Shown here: positions 26,980 through 35,683 of the stretch, piece after piece
Position numbering within the stretch: position 1 is the first letter of the stretch
How the letters are laid out: every line of letters begins with the position of its first letter
Assembly: GCA_964530235.1 (NCBI GenBank)
Contig: CAZGYB010000003.1
Location: 62,001-126,000, forward strand
DNA from: UM-FILTER-33-9 sp964530235
Lineage (GTDB): Bacteria; Patescibacteriota; Microgenomatia; UBA1406; GWC2-37-13
Direction: 5' to 3'
Length of the DNA stretch: 64,000 nt
Made by a program: the position numbers and the translations under genes
Notes under the pieces: model-generated
The model's input: the letters and a program-made list of their open reading frames with translations, nothing else
Told to the model about the DNA's origin: nothing
Database searches by the model: none

Positions 26980-27250
26980 AGAGTTTTTTCTGGAATGTAT
27001 GTAACGCGGATTTAACCGACAAATCAATAATTTTTGAACTAAACTGAATAATTAATCCGGCAATTAAAGACTGGTCAATTTTATTTTCAACTTCCCTTCC
27101 CTGAAGTTGGGGAAAGCTCTGCACGATCGACTGCAATTCTTCTTGGCTGAGCGCATAACAAGAAAAAATAATTACTTTTTCCTTCTGCTTACGAATCTCA
27201 TTATGCAGATGTTGCTTGAGTTCTTCTTTTAATTGCGGATTAATTTTCAT
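26966..27250 (-). CDS. atpH: ATP synthase delta subunit, C-terminal half only
   Basis: 94 residues, about half the usual ~180. The C-terminal part (VENKIDQSLIAGLIIQFSSKIIDLSVKSAL) matches the delta/OSCP C-terminal signature, where 'DPSLIGGxxxRxGxxxxDxSVxxxL' is typical; this part contacts subunit b. The six-helix N-terminal domain that caps the alpha3beta3 crown is absent. The gene is intact (start 1 base after the atpF stop, stop overlapping atpA), so this is a shortened form, not a frameshift. Confidence 0.85.
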   Translation of the reverse strand: MKINPQLKEELKQHLHNEIRKQKEKVIIFSCYALSQEELQSIVQSFPQLQGREVENKIDQSLIAGLIIQFSSKIIDLSVKSALHTFQKKLYEIN

Positions 27251-27251
27251 C

Positions 27252-27752
27252 TTAGTTAACTTTGGAATCGGCTAAATTGGTAATGAGCTTTGCTGTTACT
27301 GTCCGCTGCATCTCATCTGTTAAATACTCTCTGAGTACTTTTTGCACCAGAAGAACACTTAAAGACGAGACTTTTTCTTTCATTTCTTTTTCCATGAGAA
27401 TCTGGGCTGACTTCATTTCGTTTTGAGCTTTTAGAACAACGGTCTCTGCTTCTTTTTTTGCTTCTTGTATTAAACTATTGCGAAGTTCCTTCGCCTCCTT
27501 ACGACTCTCCTGGACGAGTTGTTCAAACTCCTTTTTCATTTTCTCCTCCATTTTAGCCTTGTGAAGTTTCAGCTCTTCCTCTTGTTTTACTGCCATTTCG
27601 GCAACTCGTTGTCTCTCTAAATCTTTTTTCTTTTCGTTTTCGATATACTGCATAAACGGTTTTGCAATAAATTTGCTAAAAAGAAAAAAGAATAATACAA
27701 AATTAACAACTTGTGCAATTAACAACTTTGGATCAATTCCGAGATTTTCCAT
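27252..27752 (-). CDS. atpF: ATP synthase Fo subunit b
   Basis: 166 residues. One N-terminal membrane helix (LLIAQVVNFVLFFFLF) is followed by a long charged coiled coil (~35-130) rich in Glu and Lys, then a C-terminal helix (VLREYLTDEMQRTV) for delta binding. It forms the peripheral stalk; a single b gene implies a homodimer. Confidence 0.95.
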   Translation of the reverse strand: MENLGIDPKLLIAQVVNFVLFFFLFSKFIAKPFMQYIENEKKKDLERQRVAEMAVKQEEELKLHKAKMEEKMKKEFEQLVQESRKEAKELRNSLIQEAKKEAETVVLKAQNEMKSAQILMEKEMKEKVSSLSVLLVQKVLREYLTDEMQRTVTAKLITNLADSKVN

Positions 27753-27761
27753 ACGAGAAAA

Positions 27762-27989
27762 TTAGGTAAACTTTAATATAAGAGCTACCACAAGGGCGTA
27801 AATAGCGACTGCTTCTGCAAATGCTAGTGACAAAATCATGGCGGTACGAATAGACGATTCTGCTTCAGGATTTCTCCCTAAAGCCTCAACGGCTTTTGAG
27901 CCAATCATACCAATTCCCAAAGCTGGTCCTATTGCTCCTAAGCCGATAGCAATAGAAACTGCGAGTAGTTTTGCTGCTTCTGCGTTCAT
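27762..27989 (-). CDS. atpE: ATP synthase Fo subunit c
   Basis: 75 residues, two membrane helices joined by the polar loop EALGRNPEAE. The ion-binding Glu sits in helix 2 (LAFAEAVAIYAL); the Glu is followed by Ala and the Na+-type Gln/Ser-Thr ligands are absent, which favours proton coupling. It has the strongest ribosome binding site in the window, as expected for the subunit needed in about ten copies. Confidence 0.97.
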   Translation of the reverse strand: MNAEAAKLLAVSIAIGLGAIGPALGIGMIGSKAVEALGRNPEAESSIRTAMILSLAFAEAVAIYALVVALILKFT

Positions 27990-27993
27990 TGTT

Positions 27994-28003
27994 TCACCTC
28001 CTT
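27994..28003 (-). promoter_or_regulatory. near-perfect Shine-Dalgarno of atpE
   Basis: Minus strand AAGGAGGTGA, fully complementary to the anti-SD core, ends 4 bases before the atpE ATG. Most genes here have weak or no SD, so this marks atpE for high translation. Confidence 0.85.
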
Positions 28004-28076
28004 TTCATGTAACGTGTAACGTGAAACGCGAAACATGTATTAATGTTTTGCGTTCTACGCTTCGCGTTATACGCTT
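28004..28076. repeat. palindromic repeat element, AACATG family, copy 2 (atpB/atpE)
   Basis: Units of the form (t/a)AACGTG / AAACGCG / AAACATG on the left (catgtaacgtgtaacgtg...) are mirrored on the right by TTTTGCG-TTCTACGC-TTCGCG-TTATACGC. The imperfect arms of ~28 bp meet at ATGTATTAATGT. It fills the whole gap between the atpB stop and the atpE SD and could form a hairpin just 5' of the atpE ribosome binding site. Confidence 0.75.
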
Positions 28077-28814
28077 TTAGTGGTGTTTTGAAATGGCCAT
28101 GCTTAAAAATACAGTTGTCAATAAAGAAAAAACAAGTGCCTGCACTACACCAACAAACACTTCAAGCAATAAAAAAGGAAAAGGTGCTAAAAAAGGAACC
28201 AAAAAGGCAATGATCGTCATAAGAACTTCACCAGCAAAAATATTTCCAAATAAACGGAACGTAAATGAAAGGATTTTTGAGAATTCTGAAAGAATATCGA
28301 GAATGCCGACAAAAAAGTTAATCGGATTACTCAGGTTGATAAATTTAGAAAGATACCCTTTAAGTCCGAGGAATTTTATTCCGAATGCTTGAATGAGGAA
28401 AACCGAAAGCAATGCGAGCGCAAGGGTTGCGTTGATATCTGCGTTATTTCCTCGAAAAAGGGGAATATGCAGTTCTTTTCCATGCTCCTCTACTTTGATT
28501 AACAAACTACCAACGCCCGGGAGTAAACCAGCCCAATTCTGAAAGAGTATCCAAATAAAAAAACTTCCTAAAAGAGGGAAAAAATACGGCGTATGTTTCC
28601 CTAATATAGACTCAAATAAATTATATATGAAACGAAGAAGAGCAGTGAAAATATAAAAAAAACCGCCTTTATGGGAGGCGGTAATATTCTTTGAAAAATG
28701 AATCGAAATGAGAATAAAAAAAACAAATACAACTGTCGAAAGGAGTATGGAATTGGTAATAGGGAATCCAAAAATATGGAATACCGATTCTGCCTTAATA
28801 CTAATTTCTGGCAT
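28077..28814 (-). CDS. atpB: ATP synthase Fo subunit a
   Basis: 245 residues, five to six membrane helices. The essential Arg lies in SFTFRLFGNIFAGEVLM, and the C-terminal helices end in VFVGVVQALVFSLLTTVFL. It forms the proton half-channels against the c-ring. It starts 3 bases after the upstream small AtpZ/AtpI-like gene. Confidence 0.96.
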   Translation of the reverse strand: MPEISIKAESVFHIFGFPITNSILLSTVVFVFFILISIHFSKNITASHKGGFFYIFTALLRFIYNLFESILGKHTPYFFPLLGSFFIWILFQNWAGLLPGVGSLLIKVEEHGKELHIPLFRGNNADINATLALALLSVFLIQAFGIKFLGLKGYLSKFINLSNPINFFVGILDILSEFSKILSFTFRLFGNIFAGEVLMTIIAFLVPFLAPFPFLLLEVFVGVVQALVFSLLTTVFLSMAISKHH

Positions 28815-28817
28815 GGA

Positions 28818-29099
28818 TTACTGTTGTTTTGTCAACTTGATAAGATTAAAAAATGTTCCAACTGATCCCACTAAAAGTCCAAATATTACTCCTCTCCTTT
28901 CAGTCAAATATCGATTATCAAAATATAAACCTACAATAACTCCCAAAAGTAAGGGAGTTATTAAATATATACCTAAATTCAAAATTTGAAACGGAACTTG
29001 GTCTGTTTTTTTTTGAGATACTTCTTCCTTGTCGAATTCCTGAACTATAAAATCAGAATTTATTCTTTTTTTTAGAATTTTCCGCTTATATTGTAACAT
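28818..29099 (-). CDS. AtpZ/AtpI-like ATP synthase assembly protein
   Basis: 93 residues with two membrane helices (YLITPLLLGVIVGLYFD and GVIFGLLVGSVGTFFNLIKL), the pattern of ATPase_gene1 (AtpZ) proteins that precede atp operons and assist c-ring assembly or ion supply. The ATG at 29099 is the default start, but a strong promoter -10 box (29095-29090) covers codons 2-4. Transcripts from that promoter would need a downstream non-ATG start, for example a TTG before the first helix. Confidence 0.8.
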   Translation of the reverse strand: MLQYKRKILKKRINSDFIVQEFDKEEVSQKKTDQVPFQILNLGIYLITPLLLGVIVGLYFDNRYLTERRGVIFGLLVGSVGTFFNLIKLTKQQ

Positions 29100-29119
29100 T
29101 GCAATTTGAAAAATGTCAA
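29090..29119 (-). promoter_or_regulatory. promoter of the ATP synthase operon
   Basis: Minus strand: perfect -35 TTGACA (29119-29114), 18 bp spacer, -10 TACAAT (29095-29090). It sits in the 28-bp gap after dnaE and runs into the first codons of the AtpZ-like gene. Confidence 0.6.
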
Positions 29120-29127
29120 TAGACTCT

Positions 29128-32100
29128 TTAAAGTTTCATTAAATTATCAATAAGAATACTCATTCTGTTATCTCGTTCGGTAACTTTTCCTTTTACTATT
29201 ACGATAGTATTCAATGATAGAACTGCTCCAAATTTCGCATATTTCGAGGGAAAAACTACAGCTTCAATCGACCCGCTTTCGTCGAAAAGAGTTAAAAAAA
29301 CCATTTCGGAGTTATCTTTCTTAGTTTTAATGATTTTTTTAGATGAAATAACTCCAACGAGAATATGAACTTTATTTATGTCTTCGTTATTCAATTCTCC
29401 AATTTTTTTAGTGGTTTTTTTTTCAATGATCGTCTTATACTTAGCGAGTGGATTTTTACTTATAAGAAATCCAATAACTTCTTTTTCCATATTAATCAAC
29501 TCATCCTCGCTAAATTCAGGGGCAGCTTCAAAAGAATCTTTTTGATTTATCATAGCTTTTTCTTGTCCAAAGAGCATAAATTGGCCTTTTTCTTTTTCAT
29601 CTTTTTTATCGCTAATTTCTCGAACCAACCGCGGGTAATGTAAAAAAAGCGTCGCAGATGTTCCAAAACAAAGAAATGCACCGGCTTTAATTAAGCTTTC
29701 AACTGTCTTTTTATTCACTTTCCGCAGATCAACACGATACAAAAAATCCGTGAATCCAATAAAGTCCCCTTTCGTTCTCGCTTCGATTATCGATTCAATA
29801 GCTGCTTCACCAACATTTTTAATTGCAGAAAGACCAAAACGAATACTATCCTTCTCAATACTAAAACTGTGATACGATTTGTTTATATCCGGGGGAAGGA
29901 CTTTGATCTCCATTCTTCTACATTCTTCAATCGCTTGAGCCATCTTTATTTCCCGGGATGGCCCAGCAACCCCTTGCAGTTCTGCAGAAAGTAACGCGGT
30001 TAAATACTCAACGGGATAATTTGCTTTCATATATGCGGTCCAATACGCTATCAGCCCGTACGAAGCGGAATGCGGTTTGTTAAAACCATAGGCTGCAAAT
30101 TTTTCCATGAAATTAAAAATGTTTTCTGCTAGGGACTTTGAATAGCCATTTTTTACACATCCGGCAATAAATTTAAGATGTTCTTTTTCCATGAGAGATT
30201 TTTTCTTTTTTCCCATTGCCATTCTCAAATTATCAGCTTCACTCATTGAATACCCCGCGAGACTATTTGCAATCTGCATCACCTGTTCCTGGTATACCAA
30301 AATACCGTATGTTTCATCGAGAATTGATTTTAGATCTTTATGAAGATAACGAATCGATTTAGGATTCCGTTTTCCTTCCAAAAAAAGAGGGATAAGATCC
30401 ATTGGCCCAGGCCGATATAATGCTACCATAGCAGTAATATCGCTCATTTTATTCGGGTTTAAATCCTTTGCTAATCGACGCATTCCCGGTGATTCCAGTT
30501 GAAATACGCCAACAGTCTCACCGCGTGAAATAAGTTCGAAGGTTTTTTTATCGGTAAGCGGAACGTCATGTATATCTATTTTTTTCTTATGGGTATCAAA
30601 AACGAATCTGAGAGAGTTTTCTAAAATCGTCAAGTTTCTAAGTCCCAAAAAATCAACTTTGAGCAACCCAACAGCCTTTCCATTTGAAACCGCATTTAAA
30701 TCAAGACAGTACATATCATACTGGGTTATTATTTTACCTTCCTTTGTATCCCGCTGGATTGGTACATACTCGGTTAAAGGATCTTTTGAGATAACGACAC
30801 CTGCTGCATGAACAGAAGAATGCCGAGGGAGACTTTCAAGACGCTGTGCAACATCTACAACTTTTTTTACATCAGGTTCTGTCTGATATGCAAACTTTAA
30901 GGATGATGACTCAATCAGTGCCTGAGCAAGCTTCATCTGAAACCCTTGTTTACCTTGAGGGATCATTTTAGCGATTCTGTCTCCTTGTGCATAAGACATT
31001 CCCATAGCGCGCGCAACATCCCGAACGGCCAAACGAGCTTCCATAGTACCAAACGTTATTATTTGAGCGACTTTATCCTGTCCAAATGTATTTGTTACGT
31101 ACGAAAGCACTTCATCCCTCCTTACATCAGCAAAGTCAATATCAATATCGGGAGGAGTGGGTCTATCTGGATTGAGAAACCTTTCAAAAGGGAGAGCGTA
31201 CTCCAAAGGATTAATATCGGTAATCCTTAAAATATAGGCCACCAGCGATCCGGCAACAGAGCCTCTTCCTGGACCAACAGCAATTCCTTGTTTTTTTGCC
31301 CAATTTACAAAATCCTGAACAATCAAAAAATACGTTGAGTAACCTTTCGAGGTAATAATATTCAACTCATAGTTTAATCTCTCATTAATTACCTTTTGAT
31401 CCATCTGGCTCACTCTACCTTTATTCTTTTCAACTAATTCTCTTAAATAATTCTCCGGTTTCTTATCTTCCGGGGTTTTAAAAAAAGGAAGGACCCACTT
31501 ACCTGATGGTATCTCAACATTACACTGATCGGCAATTTTGACAGTGTTTTCAATCGCCTCCGGCAGATCAGAAAATAATGTTTGCATTTCCTGTTCGGTC
31601 TTGAAATAGTAGTCAGGAACATCAATCATACTCACTGGTCTGTTTTTCTCCATTACGGTTCTTTGTGTTTGAATACATAAGAGTATTTCTTGTGCATATG
31701 CATCTTCAGGATCGATATAGTGAACATCGTTTGTTGCAACTAACGGCACAGAAAACTTTCGAGACAACTTTACTAGCTCATTGTTAACTGCATCTAAACT
31801 TTCAACACCGGGATGACGCTGTAACTCAAGATAAAAGTTCTCTTTAAATACCTCAAGATACTGCTCAAGTAAGTTTTCAGCCTGTTTCGTTTGATTGTGT
31901 AATAAAGCCTGAGGTATTTCACCGGCCAAACAGGAAGATAAAGCAATAAGACCTGAACTGTACTTTTTTAAATGTGCAAGATCTGTACGTGGTTTGTAGT
32001 AAAAACCTTCTAGATGAGCGATGCTGGTTAGTTTGATAAGATTTTTATAACCCTCAAGGTTTTTTGCAAGTAAAACAAGATGATAGCGATCCCTGTCATC

Positions 32101-32337
32101 AGTGTTTTTGTCGTGTAGCGAGTGTTTAGCCTTGTACATTTCAACACCAATGATTGGCTTTATTCCGATTTCCTGTGCCTTCACGAAAAATTTGAAAACT
32201 CCGTACATTGCTCCGTGATCAGTAATAGCTACTGAATTCATCCCAAGCGACTTTGTTTTGGTCAAAACGTCGCCAATCCTACACATACCGTCAAGGAGCG
32301 AATATTCAGTATGAACGTGAAGATGTACAAAGCTCAT
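29128..32337 (-). CDS. dnaE: DNA polymerase III alpha subunit
   Basis: 1069 residues. N-terminal PHP domain (~1-275) keeps the metal-ligand pattern (HLHVHTEY, ITDHGAMYG, GVEMY, NDVHYID). The polymerase palm has catalytic Asp residues in PDIDIDF (~397) and LKVDFLGLRNLT, and the fingers carry AAYGFNKPHSASYG. A C-terminal OB fold (~985-1069) ends the protein; the tau-binding domain of longer homologues is missing. It is the replicative polymerase. It follows gatB across a palindromic repeat. Confidence 0.97.
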   Translation of the reverse strand: MSFVHLHVHTEYSLLDGMCRIGDVLTKTKSLGMNSVAITDHGAMYGVFKFFVKAQEIGIKPIIGVEMYKAKHSLHDKNTDDRDRYHLVLLAKNLEGYKNLIKLTSIAHLEGFYYKPRTDLAHLKKYSSGLIALSSCLAGEIPQALLHNQTKQAENLLEQYLEVFKENFYLELQRHPGVESLDAVNNELVKLSRKFSVPLVATNDVHYIDPEDAYAQEILLCIQTQRTVMEKNRPVSMIDVPDYYFKTEQEMQTLFSDLPEAIENTVKIADQCNVEIPSGKWVLPFFKTPEDKKPENYLRELVEKNKGRVSQMDQKVINERLNYELNIITSKGYSTYFLIVQDFVNWAKKQGIAVGPGRGSVAGSLVAYILRITDINPLEYALPFERFLNPDRPTPPDIDIDFADVRRDEVLSYVTNTFGQDKVAQIITFGTMEARLAVRDVARAMGMSYAQGDRIAKMIPQGKQGFQMKLAQALIESSSLKFAYQTEPDVKKVVDVAQRLESLPRHSSVHAAGVVISKDPLTEYVPIQRDTKEGKIITQYDMYCLDLNAVSNGKAVGLLKVDFLGLRNLTILENSLRFVFDTHKKKIDIHDVPLTDKKTFELISRGETVGVFQLESPGMRRLAKDLNPNKMSDITAMVALYRPGPMDLIPLFLEGKRNPKSIRYLHKDLKSILDETYGILVYQEQVMQIANSLAGYSMSEADNLRMAMGKKKKSLMEKEHLKFIAGCVKNGYSKSLAENIFNFMEKFAAYGFNKPHSASYGLIAYWTAYMKANYPVEYLTALLSAELQGVAGPSREIKMAQAIEECRRMEIKVLPPDINKSYHSFSIEKDSIRFGLSAIKNVGEAAIESIIEARTKGDFIGFTDFLYRVDLRKVNKKTVESLIKAGAFLCFGTSATLFLHYPRLVREISDKKDEKEKGQFMLFGQEKAMINQKDSFEAAPEFSEDELINMEKEVIGFLISKNPLAKYKTIIEKKTTKKIGELNNEDINKVHILVGVISSKKIIKTKKDNSEMVFLTLFDESGSIEAVVFPSKYAKFGAVLSLNTIVIVKGKVTERDNRMSILIDNLMKL

Positions 32338-32361
32338 ATTTAATTAGTCAATAAAGTTTAT

Positions 32362-32438
32362 CAAGTCTGTAAAGTCCTTAAAGTCGAATCCGTTATATAA
32401 CTTTATAGACTTTCGACTTGATAGACTTTATGGACTTG
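32362..32438. repeat. palindromic repeat element, GACTTT family (gatB/dnaE)
   Basis: Two 27-base arms (32362-32388 and 32412-32438) are inverse repeats with 22 of 27 matches and a 23-base loop. Each arm is itself built from degenerate units AAAGTC / GACTTT every 8-10 bases. The right arm ends exactly at the base before the gatB stop codon. Same architecture as the AACATG elements but with a different unit. Confidence 0.8.
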
Positions 32439-33854
32439 TTATTTCAGCTTCTCTTTAAGTGCTGAAATAACTGTATTGGCATCTGCCTGTCCTTTCATCT
32501 CCCGCATAACCTGACCAACCAAAAACATTATCGCATTTTGTTTTCCGGATTTAATGTCTGCAACACTTTTTACATTGCTATTTACAACCCTGGTAACAAC
32601 TTCATCGAGTAATTTAGAATCGGTTTGTTTCGGGGTCAACAATTCAATTGCGCGCTTAACAAACTCAACGATGGGCAATGATAGAGAAACTTTTTTGTTG
32701 ATAATAAAATTGGCTATACCCTGCTCGAGATTTTGACTTTTTACGTTGTTTTTTAACCGTTGCTCACTGATCACTGATAGAACTTGTTCAAAATATTCAG
32801 CGGTTTTCCGATCACGTGTCATTGTATATGCATCAAGATGTCTTAAACCAAACTGATGCATGTATCTCAATACTTTTTTTGAAGGAAGTTCAGGGATAGT
32901 TTTTTGTATAGAATCAAGGTATTGGTTGTCAAAAACAAGTGGAGGAATGTCGGGTTCGGGAAAATAACGATAATCGTGAGCTTCTTCTTTTGATCTTTGA
33001 GAGTAAGTAATGTTTTTGTTACTGTCCCAGCCTCTGGTCTCTTGTTTTGGCATAACCTTTTGTTCGAGTAACTGAATATGCCTTTTCACTTCATAATCTA
33101 TAGCACGTTTTACAAAGTTAAATGAATTAATATTTTTAACTTCAACTTTATATTTTGGTAACTCTTGACTTTCGACTTTCGACTTTCCCCTTTCGACTAT
33201 TCGAACACTAATATTGGGCTCCATCCTCATAGTTCCTTTTTCCATATCAGCATCTGACACATCAAGGTAGCGAATAATAGTATGAAGTTCTTCCAAAAAC
33301 ATCTTTACATCATTGCTGTTTTGAAAGTCAGGTTCGGTTACTATTTCAACAAGAGGTGTCCCGGAACGGTTGAAGTCAACTAATGTATCATAGCCCGAAT
33401 GTGTCAGTTTGCCGGTATCCTCTTCCAGATGAACACGGTGGATACGGAATGTCTTTTTCTCGTTTTTATATACACCATAATTTGCTTCAAAATCAACATG
33501 ACCCTTCACTGCAATCGGTTCGTCGTACTGGCTTATCTGATAACCTTTTGGAAGATCGGGGTAGCTGTAATGTTTACGATCAAATTTGGTGTGTTTACTA
33601 ATAGTACAATTTAATGCCTGACCAATTTTTATTGTCCACTCAATTGCCTTTTTATTTGGTACGGGAAGTGCTCCGGGAAGTCCGAGACATACCGGGCAAA
33701 CATGCGTATTTGGCTTAGCATCAAACTGATTCACTTTGCACTGGCAAAACATACCGGTTTGTGTTTTCAGTTCAACATGAATTTCCAACCCAATAACCGG
33801 CTCATATATATTACCAATATTCGACTTTTGAGTTTCACTTTTGACTTTTGACAT
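32439..33854 (-). CDS. gatB: Asp-tRNA(Asn)/Glu-tRNA(Gln) amidotransferase subunit B
   Basis: 471 residues. The canonical IGLEIHVELKTQTGMFC start, the zinc-site cysteines (CQCK, CPVCLGLPG) and the C-terminal YqeY-like tail domain are present. It binds misacylated tRNA and transfers ammonia from GatA. Two departures: an N-terminal SKVKSETQKSN extension, and an ~10-residue insertion GKSKVESQELP (~220-230) in the loop before EVKNINSF. Both are encoded by degenerate GACTTT-type repeats (33820-33854 and 33163-33200). Confidence 0.96.
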   Translation of the reverse strand: MSKVKSETQKSNIGNIYEPVIGLEIHVELKTQTGMFCQCKVNQFDAKPNTHVCPVCLGLPGALPVPNKKAIEWTIKIGQALNCTISKHTKFDRKHYSYPDLPKGYQISQYDEPIAVKGHVDFEANYGVYKNEKKTFRIHRVHLEEDTGKLTHSGYDTLVDFNRSGTPLVEIVTEPDFQNSNDVKMFLEELHTIIRYLDVSDADMEKGTMRMEPNISVRIVERGKSKVESQELPKYKVEVKNINSFNFVKRAIDYEVKRHIQLLEQKVMPKQETRGWDSNKNITYSQRSKEEAHDYRYFPEPDIPPLVFDNQYLDSIQKTIPELPSKKVLRYMHQFGLRHLDAYTMTRDRKTAEYFEQVLSVISEQRLKNNVKSQNLEQGIANFIINKKVSLSLPIVEFVKRAIELLTPKQTDSKLLDEVVTRVVNSNVKSVADIKSGKQNAIMFLVGQVMREMKGQADANTVISALKEKLK

Positions 33855-33867
33855 TTAATTTTTGCTT

Positions 33868-35259
33868 TTAATCTTTATATCTCTCAACTCCCTTTTTAAC
33901 AACCCCAAAAAAATCAGTTTCCCGCTCAAACTGATAGGCTAAATTTAATACAGAAGACTCATCAAAATAATTTCCCATAATTTTCATACCGATGGGTAAA
34001 TTATTGTCATCTAATCCTATAGGAATACTTAAATCAGGTATACCCGCGGTTGACGCAGGTTCGTTTAATTGATCCATAAGTTCTCCAAAAAACGGATATT
34101 TTTCAAATTCCCCTATTTTTAACGCTGTACAAGGTGTATTTGGACCGACAATTAAATCAACTTCCTTAAATACATTTTTAAAATCGTTGATTATGAGTGT
34201 TCTAACTTTTTGTCCTTTCTTATAAAAAGCGTCATAGTAACCATGAGAAAGTACATATGCGCCAAGCATTATCCGCCTTTTTGCCTCAGCGCCAAAATGA
34301 GTCCGGTCGTTGCCAAATCTTATGCCATCATACCTTGCGAGATTTGAAGAAACTTCTGCTCGCTGCAAGATAGTATATACCGCAATTGAATATTTGGGAG
34401 AAAGAAGTTTTATTGGTTTGACATCATGACCCATTTTTTTCAGTACCTGAACCGAGTCTCTTACTTTCTTTTCAATCTGTCCGTCAACACCTTCAAAATA
34501 TGACTCCGCAATACCGATCTTAAATGTTCTCTTTTTTTTAATTTCGGCTACATAGTTTGGCACTTGTTTTGGACTGCTTGTTGCATCAAGCTTGTCCCTG
34601 CCTGCCATAATACCCAATAATAACGCATTATCTTCTACACTTAAAGTCATCGGCCCCGGACAGTCCCACGAAGAACCCATAGCAATAACACCATATCGAG
34701 ATACCCGACCATAGGTAGGTCTTAACCCAACAATACCGCACCAAGCTGCGGGATGACGGATTGACCCACCGGTATCTGTGCCAATACCGCCGGGTGTTAA
34801 ATAGGCTGAAACCGCTGCCGCAGTGCCTCCGGACGATCCACCAGGATATCTTGTAGTGTCCCAAGGATTTTTAGTGACTCCATAATCTGACGTGGCAGTT
34901 GACGCTCCGTGTGCCCATGCATCCATATTCGCCTTACCCATTATGTAACCACCTTCATTTTGCAATCGTTCAGTCACGGTTGCTTCATAAGGAGGTATGA
35001 AATTATCCAGAACTTTGGATGACGCAGTGGTACGGATATTTTTGGTACAGTAATTATCTTTAACTGTTAGAGGAATTCCACTAAGTTTTCCGTCATTAGA
35101 ATATTCGATAGGTTCATTGTTGTTTACTGTTAATAAAGCGTTCAACTGGGAATTATACTTCAGAATCCGTTTCGAAAAATATTCACGTATCTCCTTCAGG
35201 TTAACTTTTTTCTCCTTAATTAAATTCTGTATTTGTGTAATGGTTTTGCCGAATAACAT
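33868..35259 (-). CDS. gatA: Asp-tRNA(Asn)/Glu-tRNA(Gln) amidotransferase subunit A
   Basis: 463 residues of the amidase-signature family. Catalytic Lys is in TVKDNYC, and the cis-Ser/Ser pair is in PGGSSGGTAAA (~138) and GTDTGGSIRHPAAWCG. It hydrolyses glutamine and passes ammonia to GatB. It sits between gatC (2 bases) and gatB (13 bases). Confidence 0.97.
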   Translation of the reverse strand: MLFGKTITQIQNLIKEKKVNLKEIREYFSKRILKYNSQLNALLTVNNNEPIEYSNDGKLSGIPLTVKDNYCTKNIRTTASSKVLDNFIPPYEATVTERLQNEGGYIMGKANMDAWAHGASTATSDYGVTKNPWDTTRYPGGSSGGTAAAVSAYLTPGGIGTDTGGSIRHPAAWCGIVGLRPTYGRVSRYGVIAMGSSWDCPGPMTLSVEDNALLLGIMAGRDKLDATSSPKQVPNYVAEIKKKRTFKIGIAESYFEGVDGQIEKKVRDSVQVLKKMGHDVKPIKLLSPKYSIAVYTILQRAEVSSNLARYDGIRFGNDRTHFGAEAKRRIMLGAYVLSHGYYDAFYKKGQKVRTLIINDFKNVFKEVDLIVGPNTPCTALKIGEFEKYPFFGELMDQLNEPASTAGIPDLSIPIGLDDNNLPIGMKIMGNYFDESSVLNLAYQFERETDFFGVVKKGVERYKD

Positions 35260-35261
35260 GG

Positions 35262-35567
35262 TTAATCCATAATTCTGTCAACAACAAACTCGTTTTCTTT
35301 AACGCTTTTCGCATTTTGAAAGGTTTCCTCTGCAGTTAGCGCATTGTCGCTACTTTCACCGTCTTCGCGAATGATGTTCTGGAGGTCAACAATTGAATGG
35401 GTTGGCGAAACATTCCTAATATCTAACTCATCAAGGACTTTCACATAATCGATCGTTTCACCCAGCTGAACCCGAAATTTTTCGATTTCATCCTCCGAGA
35501 GATGAAGTTTCGCAAGACCAGCCAGATGGAGGACCTCTTCCCTGTTTAGAATGGTTTTATGCGACAT
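35262..35567 (-). CDS. gatC: Asp-tRNA(Asn)/Glu-tRNA(Gln) amidotransferase subunit C
   Basis: 101 residues with the family blocks LAGLAKLHLSEDEIEKF, LDELDIRNVSPTHS and the C-terminal VKENEFVVDRIMD. It stabilises the GatA-GatB interface. It is the first gene of gatCAB-dnaE, with a -10 box 7 bases from the ATG. Confidence 0.95.
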   Translation of the reverse strand: MSHKTILNREEVLHLAGLAKLHLSEDEIEKFRVQLGETIDYVKVLDELDIRNVSPTHSIVDLQNIIREDGESSDNALTAEETFQNAKSVKENEFVVDRIMD

Positions 35568-35574
35568 GTGTTAC

Positions 35575-35580
35575 ATTATA
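35575..35580 (-). promoter_or_regulatory. -10 box of gatCAB-dnaE
   Basis: Perfect TATAAT on the minus strand, 7 bases before the gatC ATG, in the gap after asnB. No good -35 is seen at 16-18 bp, so strength is uncertain. The spacing fits a leaderless mRNA. Confidence 0.45.
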
Positions 35581-35683
35581 ACAACTTCATATGGTTTTTA
35601 TAAGCTACAAGAATTCATCACCCCCACAGATACTCCAATAAAATCTACCCTGATTGCTTCATTAGAAATTATGTAAATTATAT

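Noticed and set aside
32362..32438. Rho-independent terminator after gatB
   Set aside because: No T run follows on the minus strand, and the arm composition (unit arrays, 23-base loop) is unlike a terminator.
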